Translations under genes and position numbers: made by a program | Notes under the pieces: model-generated | What the model was told of the DNA's origin: nothing | The model's input: the letters and a program-made list of their open reading frames with translations, nothing else | Database searches by the model: none | From: Neoceratodus forsteri | Lineage: Eukaryota; Chordata; Ceratodontiformes; Ceratodontidae | Direction of reading: 5' to 3' | DNA length: 64,000 nucleotides | Assembly (NCBI GenBank): GCA_016271365.2 | Contig: CM057452.1 | Location: forward strand, 1,245,485,001 to 1,245,549,000 | In this document: positions 1-9,599 of the stretch, piece by piece | How positions within the stretch are numbered: position 1 is the first letter of the stretch | Layout of the letters: the number at the start of each line of letters is the position of its first letter

Positions 1-245
1 GTTTGTGTCCTGGGAGGTAGTTTACCCTTCATGGAGATTTCTGTATGCATTAACACCTTTTCCCATGTACTATTTCCTGTAGATCTGGTTATTCATGGTC
101 TCTAGGGTGATATCATTCCTCTGTTTTTTTTTTCAAATGTCATGATTTATGACTGTATGATTTATGACATTTCTATTACTGTGTTTGTTCACGCCAGCAT
201 TGTGTTTTCTTTTTGTGTGATGTAATTCTGTTGTTATGATTTATT
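1..245. other. Unassigned AT-rich DNA
   Basis: T-rich sequence with no open frame or repeat that I recognise. It may be the edge of a repeat that begins outside the window. Confidence 0.4.
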
Positions 246-410
246 TTGATGATTTCAGTAAAAAAATCCCCTACTCTTTTCGAGAAGTGCCATGGAATCT
301 ATAATATCCACCTGAACTACCACCAGAACAGGCAGATGGGACCTCGGTTTAATGTCTTATTAGAAAGACGACACCTCAGAAGTGCAGCACCCCCCCCCAT
401 GCTGCACTAC
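246..410 (+). repeat. Old SINE-like fragment shared among vertebrates
   Basis: The stretch contains the words CTCTTTTCGAGAAGTGCCAT, GGGACCTCGGTTTAATGTC and GAAAGACGACACCTCAGAAG in this order. From memory these match a dispersed repeat segment common in cartilaginous and lobe-finned fish DNA (consensus near GGCCTCGGTTTAACGTCTC then GAAAGACGGCACCTCCGAC). No A or B box is visible, so this would be a body or tail piece rather than a whole SINE. A C-homopolymer lies at about 390-399. The 61-codon frame across it is incidental. The family assignment is recall, not a search. Confidence 0.45.
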
Positions 411-414
411 AACC

Positions 415-690
415 TAAGATTCTTCAGGTGAAGCTACCTCTGGCTGGAAGCTGCAACAGTGGACTTAGGATTTGCAAGAAAGTGAGTTGTGCTCACAACA
501 GAGGGAGGCGAACCTTACAATTTACAGTTGTCTTTGGTTTGAAGCAGATTCCTTTGGAAAGTTAATATTCTTCAGGTGGAGAATACTTCTAACTGAAGGG
601 TGAAATAAGGAACTTAGAATTATCAGAAAAGGCAGTCTTTCAATCAACAGAGGGAGGTGGAGCTTGCTTTACTTTTGTTACAATTGTTAA
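415..690. repeat. Two-copy direct repeat, offset about 150 bp
   Basis: A block starting ATTCTTCAGGTGAAG (about 418) and ending near CAACAGAGGGAGGCG (about 510) recurs, diverged, from ATTCTTCAGGTGGAG (about 569) to CAACAGAGGGAGGTG (about 658). Both copies also share a GAACTTAG or GGACTTAG word in the middle. It is either a tandem duplication or the last two units of an older array. No coding potential is apparent. Confidence 0.55.
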
Positions 691-1179
691 GATTTTCAGT
701 GCAGGAAGAGTTTAAACCCACAGTGACTCAATACTGTTTACTGTGTCTGTCCTAGGCACAGCTGACATGTTTTGGGGTTGACTGCTTTCAGAGCACAAGT
801 CACCAGGCTGTTTTGGGGCTGGAGAGGTTTACCTATGTCTGACTTGGATGTTTGGATCTTTCTCTGTTTGATTAGCAGGGTATTTTCTCTGTCAAATTGT
901 CGAGTAGGGCTTCTTGCTGACAGGAAGGCACTCATCGAGTGGTAGGTCAGAGTTTTTAGCTGAATGTTTCATGAGGGCACAGTTTAGGCTCAAACCCTTC
1001 CCACCCTCACCCCACCCACCCCTGGAAATAGTTCCTTTATACCTGGGGTTCTGACATCATTTCCTCAAGAGGGCAAGGTGCATATGACTGTCATATCCTC
1101 TCTAGCACACTGCACTGACAACATAACCAGTCACACACACACAAAAAAAAAACTAAGGTAGACAGACATGTGGGGAGTA
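691..1179. other. Unassigned; possible CR1 5' UTR at its right end
   Basis: Nothing recognisable apart from a short CA run and A-homopolymer at about 1,131-1,152. Because the CR1 ORF1 start lies at 1,180, the right part (about 1,000-1,179) could be that element's 5' UTR, but I see no defining motif. Confidence 0.3.
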
Positions 1180-1765
1180 ATGCAATGTAATGGCTGTGGG
1201 GCAGCAGTCTTCCAGGAGTCTTTCTGGAGGCTGAGATGCTGCCCTGTTTGCAGACAACTCTCTGCCCTGAGGGAGGAAGTTGCCCATCTTCAGGCCGCAC
1301 TGGACAGTAGTAAGGGAGCCTCTCCCATCTAGGGATCACCAGAGCCATCACCACTACCTCAGGGGTTGCGAAGAAAGTACAGAAGTTGGACCACATGCAC
1401 GGGAGTCTGAGCTGGACGTCACTGTCCACCTAGGGACAAATGACTTGGCTCATCATGAGATTAGAGCAGTGCAGAAGGACTTTGTAGAGTTGGGGAGGGG
1501 CCTAAGACAAGTAGCACACACAGTATCCTTCTTAGAGGTGCTGCTTGTTAGTGGCATGGGTGAGGTGAGGGTACTTTGCACCATGCAGTTTAATGAATGG
1601 TTGAAAAAATGGTGTGGAGCACAGGGGTTTGGCTTCATTGGGGACTGGGGATCCACCTGGAGGGACACCAGCCTATATTGGCAGGATGGTCTGCATCTGT
1701 TCAGGAAGGGAACAAGTCTTTTGGGCAATCGGTTTAAATGCTTCATTGGCAAGCGTTTAAACTAG
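1180..1765 (+). pseudogene. CR1 ORF1 remnant: CxxC start plus SGNH/GDSL esterase domain
   Basis: The first part reads MQCNGCGAAVFQESFW in the frame of base 1,180, followed by CCPVCRQLSALREEVAHLQ. This gives two CxxC pairs and a short heptad-like helix, as in CR1 ORF1 proteins. A stop near 1,330 and a frame change follow. The second part (frame of 1,280-1,765) keeps the esterase blocks HLGTNDL (block III, GxND) and DGLHLFRKGTSLLGNRF (block V, DxxH). In CR1 elements this protein binds RNA and carries an esterase fold of uncertain role. The frameshift between the two parts makes it a pseudogene. The parallel copy on the minus strand near 6.0-7.2 kb confirms the alignment. Confidence 0.82.
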
Positions 1766-1876
1766 TCAAGGGAGGAGGCACTGATAAGCAACAGGAAAAT
1801 CTCAGCCTCCCCCTACAAAACTGGGTACTAAATGAAAAAAAGACCAGAAGATAAAGCCATCAAAAAATGGAGAGCA

Positions 1877-2690
1877 ATGAGTACCAATGCCTGTAGTCTG
1901 GGTAACAAGCTTCCTGAATTAGTGGTCTTGATGGAGGAGGAACATCTGGATATCATGGCAGTCACAGAAACATGATACACACAGAACCATGACTGGGATG
2001 TAAACATACCAGGATACACTATCTACAGGAGGGACAGGAAGCGAAAAAGAGGAGGAGTAGCTCTCTACATAAGGGAAGGAATCAAAGCAACAGAACAAAA
2101 GGGTAAACAGGGAGAGAAGAAGCACTATGGGTCAATTTGGAGGCAGGCAATGGCACCACAATCACACAGGGGTTAGACAGACCTCTCAGGGGGAGGAAAT
2201 GGACAAGGAAATGATAGAAAGTATATTGAGAATGGCAGATAAAGGGGAGATACTGCTGATGGGTTATCTGAATATGCCAGATGTTAACTGAAGTGCAGTT
2301 GCAGCAGCCACTTCTAAGAGTGGGGTTATTCTAGATGCCCTACAGGGGGCATGCCTTAGACAACTAGTATTGGAACCCACTGGAGAGGAGCAATCTTAGA
2401 CCTGGTTCTCTCAAATGGAGATGGAGAGAGGACACAGATGTAAAGTGGGTAGCCATCTGGGAACTAGCGACCATCGAACAGTATGGTTCACAATAAACAC
2501 AGCAATAGAGTCAAGCCATACAAAGGCAAAAGTACTGGACTTCAGGAGGGCTGACTTTGCTAGATGGTGAGTGCCTAGGAATGCACTAGCAAATGGGCAG
2601 GAAGGAGGTGGAAGAACAATGGGGAATAATAAAACTGCCATCACAGAGGTAACAAGCCATTGTGTGAAGCAAATAAACAAAACAAAATGA
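1877..2690 (+). pseudogene. CR1 ORF2 endonuclease domain, degraded
   Basis: Plus-strand translation from ATG 1,877 gives MSTNACSLGNKLPELVVLM and then HLDIMAVTET, IPGYTIYRRDR and GGVALYIREG, the typical N-terminal APE-endonuclease blocks of CR1. Later pieces near 2,395-2,470 resemble the ILDLVLSNGD and LG(T)SDH blocks. Several stops (for example the W-to-stop change after AVTET) and frame changes interrupt it. The intact domain would nick target DNA for target-primed reverse transcription. Confidence 0.78.
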
Positions 2691-2699
2691 TGTAAGAAA

Positions 2700-4617
2700 C
2701 CACTATGGTTCTCAAAGGAGGTAGCAGTGAAGGTTCAAGAGAAAAAGAAGGCATTCAGAAAGTACAAGGAATCACAGAAGGAGCAGGACAGAGAATTGTA
2801 TCAGTTAAAACAAAAGGAAGCTGGGAAGGCAATCAGAACAGCAAAGGCCCGAACCGAGGAAAAGATAGTCAACTCAGTTAAGAAGGGGGATAAAACCTTT
2901 TTTAGGTACATCAGGGAGCGAAGGAAGACTAAGGGAGGGATAGTGAGGCTTAATAAAGGGGAGGGGGGTGGGCAGAGGGTGACGGTGAAAAGACAAAGAT
3001 ACTAAACAAATATTTTTGCTCAGTATTTACAAATGAAGAGGGGGAGGTACCTAAAACAAACAATAGAAACACTCTGGATACAGAAGTTGATACCAGCCCA
3101 TTTACAGAAGAAAGGGTTCTGAAAGAACTCGTAAAACTGAAGGTGGACAAAGCAATGGGGCCTGATGGGATTCATCCCAGAATTCTAAAAGATCTAAGGG
3201 TAGAACTAGTGACACCACTGACTACCCTCTTTAACAAATCATGGGAGGATGGGTGGTACCTGAGGACTGGAGGAGAGCAGATGTGATTCCCCTTCACAAA
3301 AGTGGGAGCAGGGCAGAACCTGGAAACTACAGACCTGTTAGTTTAACCTCAGTGATAGGGAAAATGATGGAATCACTTCTGAAGGAAAGAATTGTCAAGT
3401 ACCTAGAGGCCAGAGGGGCACAGGACCCAAGGCAGCATGGATTCACAGCAGGAAGGTCATGCCAGACAAATCTAATAGATTTATTTGACTGGGTGACCAA
3501 AGTAGTAGATCAGGGAGGGGCTGTGGACATGGCCTACCTATACTTTAGCAAGGCATTTGACACAGTTCCACACAAAAGATTAATATACAAGTTAGCCAGC
3601 CTCAGAGTGGGTTCCAAGATGATAGCCTGGGTAAAGAATTGGCTGGAGAGTAGGACACAGAGGGTAATAGTAAATGGAGTCCACTCTGAAGAAAGGGGGG
3701 TTACTAGTGGGGTACCGCAGGGTTCAGTATTAGGACCGGTATCTTCTATGTCTTTATAAGCGACATTGCAGAGGGACTGGAAGGAAAAGTATGTCTCTTT
3801 GCAGATGACACAAAGATCTGCAACAGAGTTGATGCACAAGGTGGGGTGGAAAGGATGAGAAGGGACTTGGCAAGGTTAGAGAAATGGTCAAATGTATTAC
3901 AGCTTAGATTCAATGCTAAGAAGTGCAGGGTAATGCACCTGGGAAACAAAAACCCTGGGGAAGAGTACACAATGGGGGGTGAGATACTAACAGCAACAAA
4001 AATGGAAAGGGACCTGGGGTAGTCATATCAGATGACTTAAAGGTGGGCAAGCAATGTGAGAGGGCAGTAAGGAGGGCTGGGGGGATACCGGGATGCATAG
4101 GGAGAGGCATCACCAGTAGAAAACAGGAAGTTGTTATCCCTCTGTACAGACAGCTGGTGAGACCTCATCTGGAGTACTGTGTGAAGTTCTGGAGACCCAA
4201 TCTCTGCAAGGACATAGACAAGATGGAAGCTGTCCAGAGGAGGGCAACTAAAATTGTGCAGGGTCTGCACAGAAGACATATGGAGAGAGACTAAAGGAGC
4301 TTAATATGTATAGCCTCGAGGAAAGAAGGAAGGGGGGGGACATGATAGAAACTTTCAAGTACCTCAAGGGAATCAACAAAGTCCAAGAGGGTAGCATCTT
4401 TCAAAAAAAGAGGTGTGCAAGAAAAAGGGGGCACAATTTGAAGATAGAGGTGAGGCGGCTCAGAGGTAATGTAAGAAAGTATTTTTTCACAGAGAGGGTT
4501 GTGGATGCATGGAACGGCCTTCCGGAGGAGGTTGTGGAGTCAAAAACAGTGGTTGAATTCAAGCATGCATGGGACAGTCATAAGGCAATTCTAGGGGGTG
4601 GGGGTAGAAAGAAATAG
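2700..4617 (+). pseudogene. CR1 ORF2 reverse transcriptase and C-terminal domain, frameshifted
   Basis: Successive frames carry the linker (RKYKESQKEQDRELYQ, about 2,755), palm motifs GNYRPVSLTSVIGKMMES (about 3,326), QHGFTAGRSCQTNL (about 3,432), SKAFDTVPHKRL (about 3,547) and GVPQGSVLGP (about 3,707). The catalytic CLFADDTKIC lies at about 3,790-3,819 in another frame. Thumb and tail blocks follow: RPHLEYCVKFWRPNL (about 4,160) and FFTERVVDAWNGLPEEVVES (about 4,485). Frameshifts lie near 3,000, 3,740, 4,020 and 4,290. The catalytic FADD is preserved but the frame is not. Copy length suggests only the extreme 5' end is missing. Confidence 0.9.
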
Positions 4618-5099
4618 GCTGCTGGTTAACTAGGATCTGCAGCTTATCCATTAGGTAGGGAAATGGGCAGACTGGGTGGGCCAAGCGGTCCTTATCTGCC
4701 GTCAAATTCTATGTTTCTATGTTCTATGTAATGTCAGTATTGGGATATAGTTACCCCCTGGGCTATTCCATCATCTGTGTGTGCCTTCAGGCTCCTTACT
4801 GCTTTCCCTGCTGCCCTCTGTTTCTCCTGATACATATCCCTTGCCTCCTCCCCCTGCATCTCTTTATACCTTCAGAATGCTACCCTTCTTGCTTTTACCT
4901 TTTCAGCAACCCCTTTTGAGAAAATAGTGATCTTTTTACTCTTACTTTTGCTCACTTGCTTTGCCTCCACTATGCCTTCATTAGTTTTTCCCACTGTTCT
5001 TCCACCCCACCCAGGCCACCCCCACCCCAATCTAGGTCATCCTGAGGCCTTCACTCATTTTTTTTTAAATCTGCCCTCCTGAAATCCAGGACCCTTGCA

Positions 5100-5770
5100 A
5101 TTGTGTGGTTGAATCCTGCTCTCATCCTTATGTTGAACTACTCTGTGTAATGATCACTGGTCCCCAAGTATCCTTCCTCCTTGACATCTGCAATACTGTC
5201 CCTGCTAGTGAGCAGCAAGTCTAGTATTGTCTCATCATGAGTGGGCTCCTTGACTTGTTGCTTGAGGAGCACATCCTGCAGATTCCAGGATGTTCCTGCT
5301 GCTAGCTGAGGCTGCAGCCTGGAGGCTGCAATGCACATGCAGCAGACTGATGTCCCTCACCAGCATAACTCCCTGTTTTCTGCCATTTTGCCAGTGGCTT
5401 ATACTAGTACCTTGTCTGAATCTTTCCTCTGTGTTGGAAGTCTATAGATCATGCCAGTGTGCATGGTAGGTCTGTTTCCCATCTCCAGGGTTACCAACAG
5501 TATCTCCATTCCCCCTGGTGTACCTGAATCTCCATAGCTTTTATGCCTTGCATACAGCACCACCCTTCTTTGCTTTCTTCCCACCCTGTCTTTCCTGAAC
5601 TGAGTATAGCCTGGTATGGCCATGTCACACTCATGGTTTCCAGTGCACTTTGACTCAGTAATAGCTACAATGTCTTGGTCTGCCTCTGCCATAATGGCCT
5701 CTAGGTCCACAGTTTTATTTCCTAGACTATTTAGCATTTGCACACATGGCCTTCCATATTTTGTTACCAC
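5100..5770 (-). pseudogene. CR1 endonuclease domain (minus strand)
   Basis: The frame 5,770-5,399 gives MLNSLGNKTVDLEAIMAEAD, DIVAITESKCTGNHECDMAI and PGYTQFRKDRVGR, matching the N-terminal APE-endonuclease blocks. After a frame change, 5,338-5,138 gives HDETILDLLLTSRD and EEGYLGTSDH, the C-terminal blocks including the conserved SDH. A missing tryptophan (ETWxT to ESKCT) and the broken frame show decay. Confidence 0.82.
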
Positions 5771-5984
5771 TCTCCCTGCTACTCCCTTATTACCTTTTTA
5801 CCCTACCTTCTTCTCCCCTCTCCTTTCATTGCTTGCATTCCCATCCTCTTTCATTTCTACCACTGTGATTGTTTTATTATTTAGCACCCTGGGGAATTTA
5901 TCTCCCCCTTGAGTCTTCTCTACTTCTTTCTGTGAGGGGCACTTCAAGCCTCCTTGATTCCTTCTGCCACTCCCTCAGCTAATT

Positions 5985-7200
5985 TAAATATTCATCAAAG
6001 TAACATTTCAACTGTCAACTGAGGACTGCAGTTTCCCTCCTGGGCAGATGCAAGCCATCACCCCCATATAGCCCTTATCCATTCAGGTTGGTCCCCAGTC
6101 CCCAGTGTAGCAGAACCCCTCCTCTCAACACCATTCCTTCCACCATGAATTGAAGCTCCTGGTGCAGAGAACATTCTCCTTTCCTCTGTCATACACAGAC
6201 AGCAACTCAGCAAAAGTTACTGAGTGCACTACCTGTCTAAGACCTCTCACCAGCACCCCAAAGTCCCCCTTCCCTATCCCATCCCCATCCCTATCTAATC
6301 ATTAGTTGGACAATGACATCCAGCTGTCCTTCCTACCCTGCAACTCTAGTGATCACTAGGATCTGCTTTCTATCCCTCCGGGCCATGGCACCACATATAC
6401 AGATTTCCTCCCTTTCTGTTCCCAAATGTACCCCACTTAGAATTGAGTCCACCACCAGAGGTTGCTCAGTCTTCTACTGGGGTCCTCTGGAGGACCCCTA
6501 CATCCTCAATGGCCACTAACACAGGTGCCTCCTTCTGGCAGTCCTGTCCCACCAGAGCAGCGAATAGATACATAGAAACATAGAATTTGACTGCAAATCA
6601 GGACCGCTTGGCCCACCTAGTCTGCCCATTTCCCTACCTGATGGATAAGCTGCAGATCCTAGTTAACCAACAGCCTACTTCCTCCTACACCCCACTAGAA
6701 TTGCCCTATGTCTTTCCCATGCATTCTTGAATTCTCCACAACCTCCTCAGGAAGGCTGTTCCATGCATCCACAACCCTCTCTGTGAAAAACTACTTCCTC
6801 ACATTACTGCTCAGCTGTCCCCCTCTATCTTCAAATTGTGCCCCCTTGTTCTTGTACATTTCTTTTTCTGAAATATGCTACCCTCTTGGACTTTGTTGAA
6901 TGAACTACATAGTGGTACCAGCTGAGGAATGTGCCTCTGGCTCACCATCCCAACCTTTCCAGCTCCCACCATGGTCCAGCTATTATTCTTCTCTTGCATC
7001 CTCGGGAGTAACAGTGGCAGTCTTGGTGGCACCTGAGCAGGGAAGAGGTCCCAAAAAATCTTGGCCAGCTCAGCCTGGAGAGTAGCGACCTCTTCCCTTA
7101 GCCTAGAGAGGGGTACATTCAGATGGAGCAGCACCACAGTCTTCAGATTGTCTCTTTGAAAACTGCCAGTCTACAACCACTACACTACACCACTCCCATC
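5985..7200 (-). pseudogene. CR1 ORF1 remnant (minus strand), split by a CR1 fragment
   Basis: The 5' part (7,200-6,900) contains CSGC, LAVFKETI and LREEVATLQAELAKI, parallel to CNGC, AVFQESF and LREEVAHLQ in the plus-strand CR1. The esterase part (about 6,330-5,985) contains RGLRQVVHSVTFAELLSV and VLCTRSFNSWWKEWC, parallel to RGLRQVAHTVSFLEVLLV and VLCTMQFNEWLKKWC. A 3'-end CR1 fragment (6,566-6,897) separates the two parts. Several stops are present. Confidence 0.75.
6566..6897 (-). mobile_element. 5'-truncated CR1 3' end inserted into CR1 ORF1
   Basis: Minus-strand reading starts NKVQEGSIFQKKKCTRTRGH and continues through the CR1 C-terminal block to GGGCCAAGCGGTCCTGATTT and a tail of AAATTCTATGTTTCTATG at 6,566-6,585. 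Only the last 330 bp of a CR1 are present, the usual product of early reverse-transcription arrest. It lies in the same orientation as its host CR1, splitting host ORF1. Confidence 0.85.
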
Positions 7201-7984
7201 ATTTCCAATTCCTAGCCTCCCTACCTTTCACCTGGAGATACTTTTGTACCCTTATCTTTGATAGTATGGTACTAGTTTTCCCTTTTTCTGTTTGCTTAGT
7301 TCCTTTATACCCATACCCTAGATAGGGTGTTACCTCCAAACTCACTCAACAAGTAGTTTCTACTTATATAAATTGTTTTCCTCCTGCCTTTACTCCCCTA
7401 CCTTCCTCTGCTTTTTCCTATTCAGGCAGCAGTCAATTAACCTTTACCCAACCCATTGCTACCAAACTCTAGATAGGGTTCTATTACATTTTCCCTATCT
7501 CCTCCTTAAATCCTGTTATAGTCCTACCCTGGATAGAGTAGTTCCCAGTTACTGCCTTTTGTTTACCCTCCAGCCTTTCCTGCAATGAGTTATACAACCG
7601 GTATCTTACCCAAATCAACTGGCAGAGTCTCCTGCTTCCCTGCTTCCTTCTGCTGACACCTGCTGATAACTAAGTGGGCAGCACCTGTTCCACTCCTTCA
7701 CTGTTCCACTTGAGTGTGCTGGGACACACTGGTGTAGTTTCCTTTTATAACAAGCCACAACCAACCTGCAACCAGAAATCTGACTAAATACCATCTCCAG
7801 TTTTGAAATAGCTGAGGCCCCAGGCAAGATAATTATCACCCATTCCACAAACTACAGGGCTAGATTCAGTTCTTACAATATGCCCCCTAAATGGGGGCTA
7901 TTAGGATTGGTCTCAAATTTACCTTTCACTCAATAATAAATGCACCAGTTCAACAAGTTTCACTACAACTTACCTCACCTAAGT
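7201..7984. other. Unassigned; possible CR1 5' UTR on the minus strand
   Basis: No frame of interest. The word TAGATAGGGT or GGATAGAGT recurs at about 7,319, 7,470 and 7,531, suggesting weak internal repetition. Because it lies just upstream (minus strand) of the CR1 ORF1 start it may be that element's 5' UTR, but this is not shown by the sequence. Confidence 0.3.
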
Positions 7985-8640
7985 AGTCTCCAAAACCCAC
8001 AAGCCATTTTTCCCTCCTGTGGCAAATACCTTGGTGTGTGGCTAGATAGCAATCTGGACTTCCTGGCCCACACCAATGCAATACACTAAGCTGCACCTCA
8101 TGCTAGACATCCTTTACCACAACAAAGACTGTCTCCCCACTGAATTCCACAGGGACCTGCTTGTCAAAATTAGCATCCTTATTTTCGACTATGCAGACAT
8201 GGTCTACAGTGCAGCCCCTCACTCCACCCTTGCCAGACTGGATACCTTCTGCAATGCCTTCTGTCCCTTTGCCTCAAACTCTCCTCCCCACTCCCATTAT
8301 TGCTCCAGCTATTCCTCCCTTTCCATTACCCCCTACCCTTTTGTCACCATTCCCACTGCTCAGCTCTCATTGGTAAATACTGGTTTGGCTCCCTTACCTC
8401 TTATCTATTTTCTCTCCTGTCCTTCTCTACCCCCTCTTTTTATGCCCATCATACTAGAGACTCCCGGTCCTTCTCAATCTCTCATCCCCACTCACTCGCT
8501 AGCCAGGCTGCTTTCTCATAACAGCTCCCCTTCCTTTGGAACTGGCTCCCCTCTCTTCCTCACCAAGCTGCATCTCTACTATCCCTAAACTGCCTAATAA
8601 AGCTTACCACTCCTCCACTTGTTCCTGTCACACTGCCCTC
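7985..8640 (+). mobile_element. L2-clade LINE, C-terminal fragment
   Basis: The translation includes KYLGVWLDSNLDFLAHTNAI (about 8,028-8,087) and then KISILIFDYADMVYSAAP (about 8,170-8,223), the L2-type post-palm blocks (a KYLG(V/I)WLD block followed by a FDYAD block). The 170-codon frame 8,076-8,588 covers this part and then runs into a proline- and serine-rich tail. It is the same family as the L2 copy at 20.98-22.7 kb, whose equivalent part reads IFDFGA. The 5' portion is missing. Confidence 0.75.
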
Positions 8641-9599
8641 TAACCATCCCTTCTCTGCCTCCTTTGACTCCACTTCTCCCCCTTCTCTGCTAAACCCCTA
8701 CTTTCCGTATGTTCCTCTCAACCCCATCCCCCTCTCTCTCTTAAGGGAGGGATCATCCTATCCTAATTTTATTTTTTGTGTAGATCCCATGCCACCTGCT
8801 CTTGAAAAACTTTGCTAATCCTATATTGCACCAACTACAGCATGTATTATATATTTTTTTATGTTGATTGCGCGCATGCACAAGAAACATGTTGCGGCAG
8901 GTTTCTCCACAAGCAGGTTGTGGAGGTGCGGCACTGTCATGGCCACTGCCTACACAGCCTGTAAAGGCTTGTCCTGCTTCCCCCAATGCTGTGGCACGCT
9001 GCTGCTGACACTAGTTCAGCCAGCATGCCACCAACTTGTAAATAATTAGCTGCTGCGATCAGGGGCCGCCTCGTCATTGCAGCATCAGACATTCACTGCA
9101 ATGAGGGCAACCTGTCATTGCAGGGCGGATTCTGATGATGGGGTGCCCAATCCGTTGGCACAGCTTAACAGCCCCCCTTTGTTTGTGTGCCAATGGGGTG
9201 CCAATCCCCATCAGCTACAGCTGCCCCCCCAACAGAAGACTCCGTTGGCACATTAGGAGCCCACTCAAGCATGTCACATTCCCCTGTAAAATTAAAAACG
9301 GTCCTGCGATGTCATTTTTTTTTTCTTTTTACCTGTAAAGAAGGAAACGGTCCCTCGGTGGTCTCCCTGTCCCCCCTCCCACAACCCGCATCCACCCACT
9401 GTGCACCCTGCCTCCCCACACCCTCTTCACCCTATACTTGCCTCCAGAGTCTTGCGCGACAATCTTCGGTGGACCGGGAACACGTCTGCACTCTTCAAAG
9501 CTGACCACGAACTGAGGAAATGCCGGTAAGCTGTATAATGGAATAAATAGGGTTTTTCAACTTTGCTGCATATATCAGGCATTTTTTTGAATTTTGGCA
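8641..9599. other. Unassigned GC-richer DNA with a palindromic repeat word
   Basis: The left edge (to about 8,760) may be LINE 3' UTR. The rest contains no supported gene. At about 9,135-9,226 two related words occur, GATGGGGTGCCCAATCC and CCAATGGGGTGCCAATCCCC. The second is the reverse complement of a repeat present three times near 55.1 kb. A T-homopolymer with interruptions lies at about 9,316-9,331. Confidence 0.4.

Larger units (their letters stand above)
1180..4735 (+). mobile_element. CR1 non-LTR retrotransposon, nearly complete, decayed
   Basis: The order of parts is that of a CR1 LINE: ORF1 with a zinc-knuckle-like start and an SGNH esterase, then an APE-type endonuclease, reverse transcriptase and C-terminal region, then a short 3' UTR ending in repeats of TTTCTATG/TTCTATG (about 4,705-4,733). 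All coding parts have stops or frameshifts, so the copy is dead. Its 3' tail lies directly against a minus-strand CR1 (from 4,740), so it probably inserted next to or into that element. No convincing target-site duplication is visible, which is common for CR1. Confidence 0.92.
4740..7200 (-). mobile_element. Second CR1 retrotransposon, minus strand, 3' truncated
   Basis: Read on the minus strand from 7,200 down, the order is ORF1 CxxC-like start, ORF1 esterase, endonuclease, and the linker to the reverse transcriptase. It ends at about 4,740, where the plus-strand CR1 tail begins. The linker piece FSKGVAEKVKARRVAF (about 4,930-4,880) is homologous to the plus-strand copy's linker near 2,716. 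The reverse transcriptase part is absent from the adjoining sequence, so it was deleted or separated by the other CR1. A 3'-end CR1 fragment interrupts ORF1. Confidence 0.85.
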
